Source of the DNA: Tangfeifania sp.
GTDB lineage: Bacteria; Bacteroidota; Bacteroidia; Bacteroidales; Prolixibacteraceae
Direction of reading: 5' to 3'
Length of the DNA stretch: 22,670 nt
Assembly: GCA_018400515.1 (NCBI GenBank)
Contig: JAGYMR010000014.1
Span: forward strand, 1 to 22,670
Shown here: positions 1 through 6,881 of the stretch, one piece after another
Layout of the letters: every line of letters starts with the position of its first letter
How positions within the stretch are numbered: the stretch's first letter is position 1
Program-made: the position numbers and the translations under genes
Notes under the pieces: model-generated
Database searches by the model: none
The model's input: the letters and a program-made list of their open reading frames with translations, nothing else
What the model was told of the DNA's origin: nothing

Positions 1-44
1 CTCAGATGAAACGAGCATGTTCAGGAGATCACAAAAGGTAATGA

Positions 45-94
45 AATGCGAAAGCATTCTATCGAATACCTTTGAAATGGACACTAATAATGAG
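45..94 (+). repeat. Hairpin-bearing repeat X, copy A
   Basis: A perfect 5-bp hairpin AATGC-GAAA-GCATT at 45-58 has a GNRA-type loop closed by C-G. It is followed by a tail, CTATCGAATACCTTT onward, ending at TGAG (91-94). The tail matches copy B at 99-149 with a few substitutions and one indel. The hairpin stem differs in sequence between copies but pairing is kept. Confidence 0.6.
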
Positions 95-98
95 GTAA

Positions 99-149
99 AA
101 TTCGCTTGCGAATTCTATCGAGTACCTTTAAAGTAAACGACTGAATGAG
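99..149 (+). repeat. Hairpin-bearing repeat X, copy B
   Basis: A perfect 6-bp hairpin AATTCG-CTTG-CGAATT at 99-114 is followed by CTATCGAGTACCTTT and a tail ending in ATGAG at 149. The tail aligns with copy A (45-94). The loop is CUUG closed by G-C, another stable tetraloop type. Confidence 0.6.
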
Positions 150-153
150 ATAA

Positions 154-258
154 ATAAAATTACAAGTGAGTTCCATGGGCCCCGTGAAAAACGATGTTAG
201 AAATATATACTTGACTGAAATGCAATCATTAAATTTAATTTTATTCTAATGAAACGAG
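154..258 (+). repeat. Direct repeat Y, copy 1 (105 bp)
   Basis: This begins ATAAAATTACAAG and ends CTAATGAAACGAG. It aligns along its whole length with 288-393. The start and end blocks are almost identical, and the main divergence is around 181-193. The repeat period is 134 bp. Confidence 0.85.
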
Positions 259-288
259 CATGATGCAAACATCACAAAAGGTGATGAA
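248..288 (+). repeat. Short repeat Z with a 6-bp hairpin
   Basis: This matches 5-45: both read ATGAAACGAGCATG, then about 8 variable bases, then ATCACAAAAGGT and ATGAA. Within it CATCAC-AAAAG-GTGATG (270-286) is a perfect 6-bp hairpin; the copy at 5-45 has one mismatch in the stem. It links the two Y copies. Confidence 0.65.
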
Positions 289-393
289 TAAAATTACAAG
301 CGAGTTCCATGGGCCTTTTTTAAAATGGATGTTAGAAATATATACTTGATTGAAATACAAACATTAAAATTTATTTTATACTAATGAAACGAG
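288..393 (+). repeat. Direct repeat Y, copy 2 (106 bp), abutting the ABC-F start
   Basis: This is the second full copy of the 154-258 unit. Its last bases (GAAACGAG, 386-393) together with the following GGA form the only purine-rich sequence ahead of the ABC-F ATG at 397. The repeat therefore supplies the immediate 5' leader of that gene. A TTG at 346-348 followed by an AT-rich TATTTTAT near 373 could be a weak promoter, but it does not meet the TAnnTTTG consensus. Confidence 0.8.
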
Positions 394-413
394 GGAATGA
401 TCACATTAAATAA
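384..413 (+). CDS. Possible 9-codon leader ORF overlapping the ABC-F start
   Basis: ATG at 384 opens a short frame, MKRGNDHIK, that stops with TAA at 411-413. It overlaps the first 17 bases of the ABC-F gene in another frame. The same ATG-AAA-CGA opening occurs in the upstream repeats at 6 (11 codons plus stop) and 249 (4 codons plus stop). Some antibiotic-resistance ABC-F genes are controlled by ribosome stalling on such leader ORFs, so it is worth noting. Nothing in the sequence proves translation, and chance is a fair alternative. Confidence 0.25.
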   Translation: MKRGNDHIK

Positions 414-2349
414 TATTGGGGTCCGTTTTGGCGGCTTTGAATTGCTTAAAGAGAGTTCCTTTATCATCCAGCCCGACGACCGCATTGGTTTAATCGGAAA
501 GAACGGAGCGGGGAAAACCACTTTGCTGAAACTCATTGCCGGCCTGACCGAACCGACATCCGGGACTGTAAATATCCCCAAAGAGACCACCATCGGGTAT
601 CTTCCGCAGGAGATGAAGATCGTTGACAGGAATACATTGCTGGAAGAAAACATGCGGGCATTTGAAGCGATCCTTCAGATTGAAAAGCGGTTGGCGCAAT
701 TGAACCATGCAATTTCGCAGGCCACTGATTTCCATTCGGAAGATTATCTGAAGAAACTTGATCAAATGGCTGAACTTCATGAGCGTTATTCCATTCTTGG
801 CGGCGATAACTATCAGGCTGAGATTGAAAAAATTTTGATGGGACTAGGGTTTGAGCGGTCTGATTTTCACCGGCCCACCTCCGAATTCAGTGGTGGCTGG
901 CGCATGCGTGTGGAGCTGGCGAAGCTATTACTGCAAAAACCGGATATTCTTTTACTGGATGAGCCAACGAACCACCTGGACATCGAATCCATTGAGTGGC
1001 TTGAAAATTTTTTAAAGAGTTACCGTGGAGCTGTTGTTTTGGTTTCTCACGATAAAGCTTTCCTGGATGCTGTCTGCAACCGTACCCTTGAAATTGCGCT
1101 TGGGAAACTGACCGACCAGCAGATGAATTTTTCGGCGTTCATTGAATGGAAAAAGGAACAGCGGGAAATACAACTGGCTGCTTATCGCAATCAGCAGAAA
1201 ATGATCGCTGATACGGAAAAGTTCATCGAACGTTTCCGGTATAAGGCCACGAAAGCCGTCCAGGTTCAGTCGCGCATTAAACAACTGGAAAAACTGGACC
1301 GCATTGAAGTGGAGGAGACCGATCATTCCGAACTGAAGATCCGCTTTCCGGATCCCCCCCGGTCGGGAAGGGTGGTAACCGAAGCAAAAAATATTACGAA
1401 AAGCTATGGCGATCATGTCGTGCTGGATGAGATCGACCTTACGGTGGAGAAAGGGGAAAAAATTGCTTTTGTTGGCCGGAACGGCGAAGGGAAAACCACG
1501 CTGGTGCGGATCCTTCTGAATGAAATTGACTTTGAAGGCAGTCTGAAAGAGGGGCATCAGGTGAAATCCGGATATTTTGCCCAGGATCAGGCACAACGGC
1601 TCAATGAAGACCTGACGGTTTTTGAAACCATTGATGAAATTGCCCGTGGGGAAGTCCGCACAAAGATCCGGGATATTCTGGGGGCATTCCTTTTTTCCGG
1701 GGAGGATGTGGATAAGAAAGTGCAGGTACTCAGCGGGGGGGAGAAATCAAGGCTGGCCATGATCCGCCTCCTGCTGGAACCTGTGAATCTGCTTGTGCTG
1801 GATGAACCAACCAATCATCTGGATATGCAGTCGAAGGAAATACTGAAAGAGGCACTCCTCCACTTTTCAGGCACTGTTATTGTGGTATCGCACGACCGCG
1901 ATTTTCTGGACGGATTGGTTGATTGCGTTTATGAATTCCGGGACAGAAAAATCCGGCAGCATTTGGGCGGGATTTTTGATTTTCTCCGGAAAAAGCGCAT
2001 GGAATCCCTGAAAGAACTGGAGGCCCCTGCCCAAAAGGTTACAGGGAAACAGCGTCCTTTTAAAAAAGGGAGGGATAGTGCATCTGAAATGAGTTTTGAG
2101 GAGCGGAAAGCGATCTCCAGAAACATATCACGGCTGGAGAAAAAGGTGGCAGCGCATGAAGCAAAGATCGGGGAGCTGGAGGAGGAGATTGAAGCGATGG
2201 ATCAACTCCTGGCATCTTCCGGGGTTGTCAGTGATCCGTCGGTGTTTAAAAAATACGATCGGCTGAAAGAAGCGCTGAATGAATGCATGGAGTTGTGGGA
2301 GCAGGAGCATGAAGCCCTGGAGAACTGGAAATTGAAAAAAAACGGGTAA
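397..2349 (+). CDS. ABC-F family ATPase, Uup-like, with C-terminal coiled coil
   Basis: This is a 650-residue soluble protein with two ATP-binding cassettes and no membrane segment, as expected for ABC-F proteins that act on the ribosome. Cassette 1 has Walker A GKNGAGKTT (34-42), signature SGGWRMR (165-171), Walker B LLLDEPTNHLD (185-195) and switch SHD (217-219). A basic linker follows (about 240-305), the P-site tRNA interaction region in this family. Cassette 2 has Walker A GRNGEGKTT (360-368), signature LSGGEKSR (445-452), Walker B DEPTNHLD (469-476) and SHD (498-500). Residues about 565-645 are a charged coiled coil like that of Uup. All catalytic motifs look intact. The gene overlaps the downstream methyltransferase by one base (TAATG), suggesting translational coupling. 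It is probably a housekeeping translation factor; a role in antibiotic protection cannot be excluded from sequence. Confidence 0.93.
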   Translation: MITLNNIGVRFGGFELLKESSFIIQPDDRIGLIGKNGAGKTTLLKLIAGLTEPTSGTVNIPKETTIGYLPQEMKIVDRNTLLEENMRAFEAILQIEKRLAQLNHAISQATDFHSEDYLKKLDQMAELHERYSILGGDNYQAEIEKILMGLGFERSDFHRPTSEFSGGWRMRVELAKLLLQKPDILLLDEPTNHLDIESIEWLENFLKSYRGAVVLVSHDKAFLDAVCNRTLEIALGKLTDQQMNFSAFIEWKKEQREIQLAAYRNQQKMIADTEKFIERFRYKATKAVQVQSRIKQLEKLDRIEVEETDHSELKIRFPDPPRSGRVVTEAKNITKSYGDHVVLDEIDLTVEKGEKIAFVGRNGEGKTTLVRILLNEIDFEGSLKEGHQVKSGYFAQDQAQRLNEDLTVFETIDEIARGEVRTKIRDILGAFLFSGEDVDKKVQVLSGGEKSRLAMIRLLLEPVNLLVLDEPTNHLDMQSKEILKEALLHFSGTVIVVSHDRDFLDGLVDCVYEFRDRKIRQHLGGIFDFLRKKRMESLKELEAPAQKVTGKQRPFKKGRDSASEMSFEERKAISRNISRLEKKVAAHEAKIGELEEEIEAMDQLLASSGVVSDPSVFKKYDRLKEALNECMELWEQEHEALENWKLKKNG

Positions 2350-3083
2350 TGACGGAAAAAGATTTTATTTTCGGGACCCGTGCGGTAACCGAGGCAATAA
2401 GGAGCGGCCGTACGGTAGACAAAGTATTGATTAAAAAGGGGCTGGACAATGAACTGTTTCATGAACTTTTTAAATTGATCCAGGGGCATCATATTCCTTT
2501 TCAATTTGTTCCGGTCGAGAAGATCAACCGGGTGACCCGGAAAAATCACCAGGGGGTGCTGGCCTTTCTTTCGGCCATTGAATTTGCTGACATCGGGATT
2601 GTTTTGCCCGGGTTGTTTGAGGCAGGCGTTGATCCCCTGATCCTTATCCTTGACGGGATTACCGATGTCCGGAATTTTGGGGCGATTGTCCGGACAGCTT
2701 CCTGCGGGGGCGTTCATGCCGTTGTGGTTCCGGAAAAGGGAATGGCCAGAATCGGGGCAGATGCCGTAAAAACTTCGGCAGGTGCCGTGCATTCCCTTCC
2801 CATTTGCAGGGTTCGCAGCTTGAGCGAAGCCGTCCGGTTTCTGAAAAATTCGGGAATAAAAGTGGTCGCAGCCACGGAAAAGGCAACAACGGTTTATTTC
2901 AATTCGGAGATGAAAGGTCCGCTGGCCCTTGTGCTGGGAGCCGAAGAGAAAGGAATCTCCCCCAAGGTTTTGAAACTGGCGGATGAGCAACGCCGCATAC
3001 CCCTTTCCGGGACGATTGGGTCGTTAAATGTTTCCGTCGCTGCGGGAGTGATGATCTATGAAGCTGTCCGGCAACGAAGCTAA
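2349..3083 (+). CDS. rlmB: 23S rRNA 2'-O-methyltransferase, RlmB/TrmH (SpoU) family
   Basis: This 244-residue protein belongs to the SPOUT class, probably methylating the 2'-O of a guanosine in 23S rRNA (Gm2251 in E. coli numbering) using S-adenosylmethionine. Residues 5-75 form the small substrate-binding domain typical of RlmB. The catalytic knot domain follows, with motif 1 LDGITDVRNFGAIVRTA (101-117; the N and R are the conserved pair), motif 2 LVLGAEEKGIS (194-204) and motif 3 IPLSGTIGSLNVSVA (217-231). Length matches RlmB of other bacteria. The ATG at 2349 shares a base with the stop codon of the ABC-F gene, so the two ribosome-related proteins are probably made from one transcript. The 3' end overlaps the convergent Lrp gene by four bases. 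The exact target nucleotide is inferred from family, not seen. Confidence 0.9.
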   Translation: MTEKDFIFGTRAVTEAIRSGRTVDKVLIKKGLDNELFHELFKLIQGHHIPFQFVPVEKINRVTRKNHQGVLAFLSAIEFADIGIVLPGLFEAGVDPLILILDGITDVRNFGAIVRTASCGGVHAVVVPEKGMARIGADAVKTSAGAVHSLPICRVRSLSEAVRFLKNSGIKVVAATEKATTVYFNSEMKGPLALVLGAEEKGISPKVLKLADEQRRIPLSGTIGSLNVSVAAGVMIYEAVRQRS

Positions 3084-3547
3084 TTATTGATCGGCAAGGT
3101 TCTCCGGAAGGACTCTTCCAGGGAGATAAACGTTTCAGTGCTGGCAATCCCTTTTATTTTCTGGATCCGGCCGCTCAGGATTTTTTTTAAGTGTTCATTG
3201 TCCCGGGCATACACTTTCAGGAAAATGGCATACTGTCCCGTGGTGTAATGGCACTCCACAATTTCGGGGATCAGTTTTAATTTCTCCACCACTTCTGAAA
3301 AGAGTCCCCCTTTATCAAGAAAAATGCCGATATAACTGCAGGTTTTAAATTCTACTTTATTGGGATTGATATGGTAGCCCGACCCCACAATGACTTTTAA
3401 GTCGATCATGCGATTCACGCGCTGATGCACAGCAGCTCTTGAAACACCCACTTCCTTTGCTACATCCTTAAATGGAATCCGGGCATTTTGCGTGATGATT
3501 TCAAGGATTTTCAGATCAATTCCGTCCAATGTATTTTTTAGTGTCAT
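3080..3547 (-). CDS. Lrp/AsnC family transcriptional regulator (downstream copy)
   Basis: This 155-residue protein has the two-domain Lrp/AsnC plan. The N-terminal winged helix covers about 7-55, including DVAKEVGVSRAAVHQRVNRM. A C-terminal RAM ligand-binding domain covers about 67-150, with the conserved stretch IPEIVECHYTTGQYAIF (93-109). Such proteins form dimers to octamers and respond to amino acids or related small molecules. The gene begins six bases after the stop codon of a close paralogue (3554-4036), and about half of the residues agree by eye, so it is likely a tandem duplication expressed as an operon and possibly forming hetero-oligomers. No Shine-Dalgarno sequence is visible, as usual for Bacteroidota. 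Its stop codon overlaps the rlmB stop codon on the opposite strand. Target genes and effector are unknown. Confidence 0.9.
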   Translation of the reverse strand: MTLKNTLDGIDLKILEIITQNARIPFKDVAKEVGVSRAAVHQRVNRMIDLKVIVGSGYHINPNKVEFKTCSYIGIFLDKGGLFSEVVEKLKLIPEIVECHYTTGQYAIFLKVYARDNEHLKKILSGRIQKIKGIASTETFISLEESFRRTLPINN

Positions 3548-3553
3548 TTTGGT

Positions 3554-4036
3554 TCATTTAATGGGTACCTGACGTTTAAAATCCATTTCAAGCGACATGA
3601 AAGTTTCTGTTCTGGAAATGCCCTCAATTTTTTGAAGATCCTCGTCAATGAGGTGTTTCAGATGTTTATTTGTTTTGGTCTGGATTTTAATAAAGATGGC
3701 ATAATGACCAGTCGTATAATGACATTCCACAATTTCGGGAATTTTCCGGAGTGCTTCTACAACCTGCTTGTGGTATTTTGCCTTTTCGAGGTGTATTCCC
3801 ATGTATGCACAGGTGTAATACCCCAGTCTTTGAGGGTCCACGATAAACTCGCTTCCGGTTACAACCCCGATGTTCAGCAGCCGTTGCACCCTTTGGTGAA
3901 TGGCGGCACCGGAAACATTGCATTCCCTTGCGACTTCCAGATAAGGAATGCGTGCGTTTTTTGTGATTAATTTCAGGATTTTTTCATCGAGCGGGTCAAG
4001 ATCGGCAGCCTGCTCAAGGTAATCTGACTTATTCAT
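3554..4036 (-). CDS. Lrp/AsnC family transcriptional regulator (upstream copy)
   Basis: This 160-residue paralogue of the gene just downstream has a short N-terminal extension. A winged helix covers about 14-60 (EVARECNVSGAAIHQRVQRL) and a RAM domain about 72-155, again with IPEIVECHYTTGHYAIF. One difference is a Gly in place of Arg within the recognition helix region (VSGAAIHQRV against VSRAAVHQRV), so the two copies may prefer different DNA sites. It is the first gene of a two-gene minus-strand unit. The upstream region holds a perfect TAAATTTG -7 box and a tandem 12-bp AT-rich repeat that could be an autoregulatory site, since Lrp proteins often repress their own genes. Confidence 0.9.
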   Translation of the reverse strand: MNKSDYLEQAADLDPLDEKILKLITKNARIPYLEVARECNVSGAAIHQRVQRLLNIGVVTGSEFIVDPQRLGYYTCAYMGIHLEKAKYHKQVVEALRKIPEIVECHYTTGHYAIFIKIQTKTNKHLKHLIDEDLQKIEGISRTETFMSLEMDFKRQVPIK

Positions 4037-4058
4037 ATTTTTGAGGCTCTTTTGATTT

Positions 4059-4083
4059 AAATTTATTAAACAAATTTATTAAA
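4059..4083 (-). promoter_or_regulatory. Promoter -7 box and tandem 12-bp repeat upstream of the Lrp pair
   Basis: AAATTTATTAAA occurs twice, at 4059-4070 and 4072-4083, a 13-bp period. On the minus strand the sequence reads TAAATTTG at 4078 down to 4071, matching the Bacteroidota -7 consensus TAnnTTTG. No clear TTG lies at -33. The repeat overlaps the promoter, a good place for an autoregulatory operator, but this is inference. Confidence 0.45.
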
Positions 4084-4117
4084 AAATTATAATTACTAAG
4101 GAGTCCTGTCAGGAAAA

Positions 4118-4135
4118 GCCCTGACTTTTGTCAGG
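4118..4135 (-). terminator. Possible terminator hairpin after the mscS-like gene
   Basis: CCTGAC-TTTT-GTCAGG (4120-4135) is a perfect 6-bp stem lying about 90 bases past the stop codon of the channel gene. On the minus strand it is followed by GGCTTTTCC, only a short T run, so termination may be weak. Confidence 0.35.
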
Positions 4136-4221
4136 TTGTTTTCCTGTTGCAGGACACCGGAAGGAGAACAATTTATTGGAGGGAACCTGAACGATTATTG
4201 GGCGGGGCATCGTCCCGGAGA

Positions 4222-5547
4222 TTAACGGGAAATTTTTTCGATGGCCCCTGAAAGGTCAGCTCCTGAGGGTTCCTGGAAGACGCGGAGTTCAAATTCGGGA
4301 ATAACGGCCAGGATATGGTCGAAAATGTCGGCCTGCACGGCTTCATAGCGGGGCCATTCCTGTTCTTTGGAAAAGGCATAGATCTCTATCGGCAATCCTT
4401 TCTCGGTGGGTTGTAACTGGCGTACCATAAAGATCATGTCCTTTTTTACTTTCGGATGCCTTTGCAGGTACACCTCAAGGTATTTTCTGAAAATGCCCAC
4501 ATTGGTCTGGCGCCGTCCGCTGATGACGTCTTCATCCGAAATGTTCATGCTTTTGTTGTATTCCCTGATCTCTTTCTCTTTCTCCCTTACATAATCACGG
4601 ATGAAATAAAATTTTTCAAACCGGTTCAGCATTTGGGTTGTGCATAAGCGGACCGAACGCATGTCAATGGAAATCGACCTTTTGATGCGCCTGCCGCCCG
4701 ATTCTTCCATTCCTTTCCAGTTGATAAAGGATTCGGAAACCATGGCATAAGTGGGGATGGTGGATATGGTCTTATCCCAGTTCTGAACTTTGATGGTATT
4801 TAATGTTATATCGGTCACCGGGCCGTCGGCTCCGCGGCTGCGCATCTCCACCCAATCCCCGATCTTTACCATGTTGTTGGCCGAAAGCTGAATAGAGGCC
4901 ACAAAGCCCAGGATCGTATCTTTAAAAATCAGTAAAAGAACAGCCGCCATGGCCCCCAGACCTGCAAGTAATCCGGTGGGGTCCTTCCCCAGAAGGATCG
5001 CTACAAGCAGGATGCCGGAGAGAAAAAAGACCAGGATCTTGATAAGCTGAACGTACCCCTTTATGGGCCGGTTCTGCGCAAAAGGGGTCGTGTTGTAAAT
5101 ATCCAGGCCCGCGTTCAGCAGGGCATTGAATACATAAACAAAGATGAGGATAAAGTAGATCTGTGCCCCTTTGACAAGGAATCGTGCCAGGGAGAAATAG
5201 TGATCCCGGGAGAGCAGGCTGACCGCCGAATCACTCAGTTCACTGATTTCCTGACCTGCGCCGGGGGCGGAAAAATCGGCGGTGAAGTAGAGGATAAAAG
5301 CGGGAACCAGATGGGCGAGACCGGTAAAAACCCTCCTTTTTATCAGGATATCGTCCCAGGTGGTTTTTGTGTGCCGGGCAATCCGGGTGATGATCCGGAT
5401 AAAAAAGATGCGGGTAATGTAGTGCCCGAGCCATGCAATGATAAAAATGAGGAGCAGGGTTCCGATTACTGCACCGGGTTTGGCAAAAGATGCCAGCGGG
5501 CCAATTTCGCGAATGAGCTCCAATAGAAAATTATAGACCGACCGCAT
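4222..5547 (-). CDS. Mechanosensitive ion channel, MscS superfamily, YbdG-like
   Basis: This 441-residue inner-membrane protein carries hydrophobic segments at about 27-50, 76-92, 126-148, 168-188 and 191-215. The last contains the pore-lining, Gly/Ala-rich helix LLAGLGAMAAVLLLIFKD. It is followed by the MscS beta domain (about 217-280; signature SANNMVKIGDWVEM), including TDITLNTIKVQNWD and TIPTYAMVSESFINW. The C-terminal part (about 285-425) is longer than in MscS and fits the YbdG/miniconductance subfamily (E. coli YbdG is about 415 residues). The likely role is releasing solutes on hypo-osmotic shock. A TATTTTTG -7 box lies on the minus strand about 30 bases upstream of the ATG, in the 53-bp gap shared with the divergent peptidase gene. 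Confidence 0.9.
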   Translation of the reverse strand: MRSVYNFLLELIREIGPLASFAKPGAVIGTLLLIFIIAWLGHYITRIFFIRIITRIARHTKTTWDDILIKRRVFTGLAHLVPAFILYFTADFSAPGAGQEISELSDSAVSLLSRDHYFSLARFLVKGAQIYFILIFVYVFNALLNAGLDIYNTTPFAQNRPIKGYVQLIKILVFFLSGILLVAILLGKDPTGLLAGLGAMAAVLLLIFKDTILGFVASIQLSANNMVKIGDWVEMRSRGADGPVTDITLNTIKVQNWDKTISTIPTYAMVSESFINWKGMEESGGRRIKRSISIDMRSVRLCTTQMLNRFEKFYFIRDYVREKEKEIREYNKSMNISDEDVISGRRQTNVGIFRKYLEVYLQRHPKVKKDMIFMVRQLQPTEKGLPIEIYAFSKEQEWPRYEAVQADIFDHILAVIPEFELRVFQEPSGADLSGAIEKISR

Positions 5548-5578
5548 TTTCCGTTTTGATTATATTGTTAATTTTAGC

Positions 5579-5586
5579 CAAAAATA
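5579..5586 (-). promoter_or_regulatory. Candidate -7 box (TATTTTTG) of the mscS-like gene
   Basis: Read on the minus strand, 5586 down to 5579 is TATTTTTG, an exact TAnnTTTG match 32-39 bases before the ATG. I see no matching TTG at -33, so support is partial. The divergent peptidase gene begins only 15 bases away, so both promoters must share this short gap. Confidence 0.4.
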
Positions 5587-5600
5587 ATAAATGCCGCGAT

Positions 5601-6875
5601 ATGAAACGGAAGTTTCTTTTTATTCTTTTGTTTTTTCCGTTAATTTCTTCGGGACAGGCAGATTTCCGGCACTATTTTGAAGAGAGCGCGTTGCGCTTTG
5701 ATTTTTTGCTGGGAGGCCATGCGGAAGAAGTTACTGTTTATCCGCAACAGATGAAAAAGGAACCCTGCTGGGGGGGCTCAAAAACAAACCTGATCAGTCC
5801 TTTTGGATACGGGACCTACCGTTACAGGGTTTATGATGCACCATCGGACCGGTTGATCTTTTCCAGGGGGTTTTCCACCCTTTTTCAGGAGTGGCAGACC
5901 ACTGCCGAAGCCAAAACGGTCCAAAAGACCTTTTATCAGGCGGTTGTTTTTCCTTTTCCTAAAAAGAAGGTCAGGCTTGAGATCGATGCCCGGCAGTGGA
6001 ATGGGCATTTTAAGACCATTTTTCAAATGGCGGTGGACCCGGATGACTATTTTATTCTGGAGGAAACCCCGCCGGACCATAAAAGCGTCAGCATTCTCGA
6101 AAACGGTTCCCCCGCCAAAAAGGTGGATCTGGTGATTCTTGCCGAGGGGTACACACGGGAGGAAACCGGGAAGTTTTTCGAAGATGCCCGCAGGGTTTCG
6201 GGGTATCTGTTTGATGTTGAACCCTTCAAATCGGAGCAGGATCATTTTAATGTAACGGCGGTTTTTACCCCTTCCGCTGAGTCAGGGACCGACATTCCCG
6301 GAGAGCATACTTACCGGAATACTTTTTTTAGTAGCACGTTTTATACTTTTAATGTTCCCCGCTACTTAACCACCAGCGATATGAAATCCGTTTATGATGC
6401 GGTCGCAGGGGTCCCCTACGACCAGCTATACCTGCTGGTAAATACAGAACGTTATGGTGGGGGCGGTTTTTATAATTTTTTAAATGTGTGTTCTTCCGGA
6501 AATCCCCAAACAAAAGAGGTATTTGTGCATGAATTCGGACATGGTTTTGCGGGGTTGGGGGATGAATATTATACCTCGGAGGTGGCCTATGAGGACTTTT
6601 ACAATAAGGAGGTGGAACCTTGGGAACCCAACCTGACCACCCTGGTCCGTTTCGAAAGCAAATGGTCATCGATGGTTTCCGATTCCATCCCTGTTCCCAC
6701 TCCCCGCGGGGAAAAATACCGGAACTGCGTCGGGGTGTTTGAGGGGGGCGGTTACATGGCGCAGGACATTTACAGTCCTGCGATGAACTGCCGGATGAAA
6801 AGCAACCATGCCCGCCGGTTTTGCCCGGTGTGCACGGCTGCCATCAAAAAAATGATAAAATTTCATTGTGAATAA
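5601..6875 (+). CDS. Secreted M64 (IgA protease-type) metallopeptidase
   Basis: I place the start at the ATG at 5601, giving 424 residues. The reading frame is open back to 5556, but only the 5601 start gives a proper signal peptide (MKRKFLFILLFFPLISSGQA: basic N-terminus, hydrophobic core, polar end). Residues about 20-150 fit the beta-rich N-terminal domain of Bacteroidota M64 proteins. The catalytic domain follows from about 174 (VDLVILAEGYT), with the zinc site HEFGHGFAGLGDEYY at 310-324; H310, H314 and the downstream acidic D321/E322 are the expected ligand and catalytic positions. C-terminal cysteines (C397, C408, C411, C423) may form disulfides outside the cytoplasm. The family is named for an IgA-cleaving enzyme, but substrates of most members are unknown. 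No neighbouring gene explains its role. It ends six bases before the convergent DUF6249-like gene. Confidence 0.88.
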   Translation: MKRKFLFILLFFPLISSGQADFRHYFEESALRFDFLLGGHAEEVTVYPQQMKKEPCWGGSKTNLISPFGYGTYRYRVYDAPSDRLIFSRGFSTLFQEWQTTAEAKTVQKTFYQAVVFPFPKKKVRLEIDARQWNGHFKTIFQMAVDPDDYFILEETPPDHKSVSILENGSPAKKVDLVILAEGYTREETGKFFEDARRVSGYLFDVEPFKSEQDHFNVTAVFTPSAESGTDIPGEHTYRNTFFSSTFYTFNVPRYLTTSDMKSVYDAVAGVPYDQLYLLVNTERYGGGGFYNFLNVCSSGNPQTKEVFVHEFGHGFAGLGDEYYTSEVAYEDFYNKEVEPWEPNLTTLVRFESKWSSMVSDSIPVPTPRGEKYRNCVGVFEGGGYMAQDIYSPAMNCRMKSNHARRFCPVCTAAIKKMIKFHCE

Positions 6876-6881
6876 GGCGGG

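Larger units (their letters stand above)
1..396. other. Gene-free repeat-rich region upstream of the ABC-F gene
   Basis: I find no protein gene in these 396 bases. The region is AT-rich and made of at least three kinds of imperfect repeat, listed separately. The element ATGAAACGAG occurs at 6-15, 249-258 and 384-393; in the last case it runs directly into the ABC-F start. Because the sequence following 6-15 matches the sequence following 249-258, and 249-258 is the 3' end of a longer repeat unit, the array probably continues beyond the left edge of the window. It may be a transcribed leader, an intergenic repeat family or a decayed duplication of the ABC-F promoter region. Confidence 0.75.

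Noticed and set aside
1..396. CRISPR array
   Set aside because: The repeats are few, long, degenerate and unevenly spaced, with no uniform spacers and no cas genes nearby.
1012..1596. 194-codon open frame on the minus strand inside the ABC-F gene
   Set aside because: It lies wholly antisense to a gene with intact ABC motifs, and its translation has no recognisable domain.
2202..2990. 262-codon minus-strand open frame across the ABC-F/rlmB junction
   Set aside because: It is antisense to two well-supported genes; the product is low in structure-like pattern and rich in residues typical of antisense frames.
5556..5600. Upstream extension of the M64 gene to 5556
   Set aside because: It would bury the signal peptide behind 15 extra residues and overlap the short promoter gap. 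The ATG at 5601 fits better.
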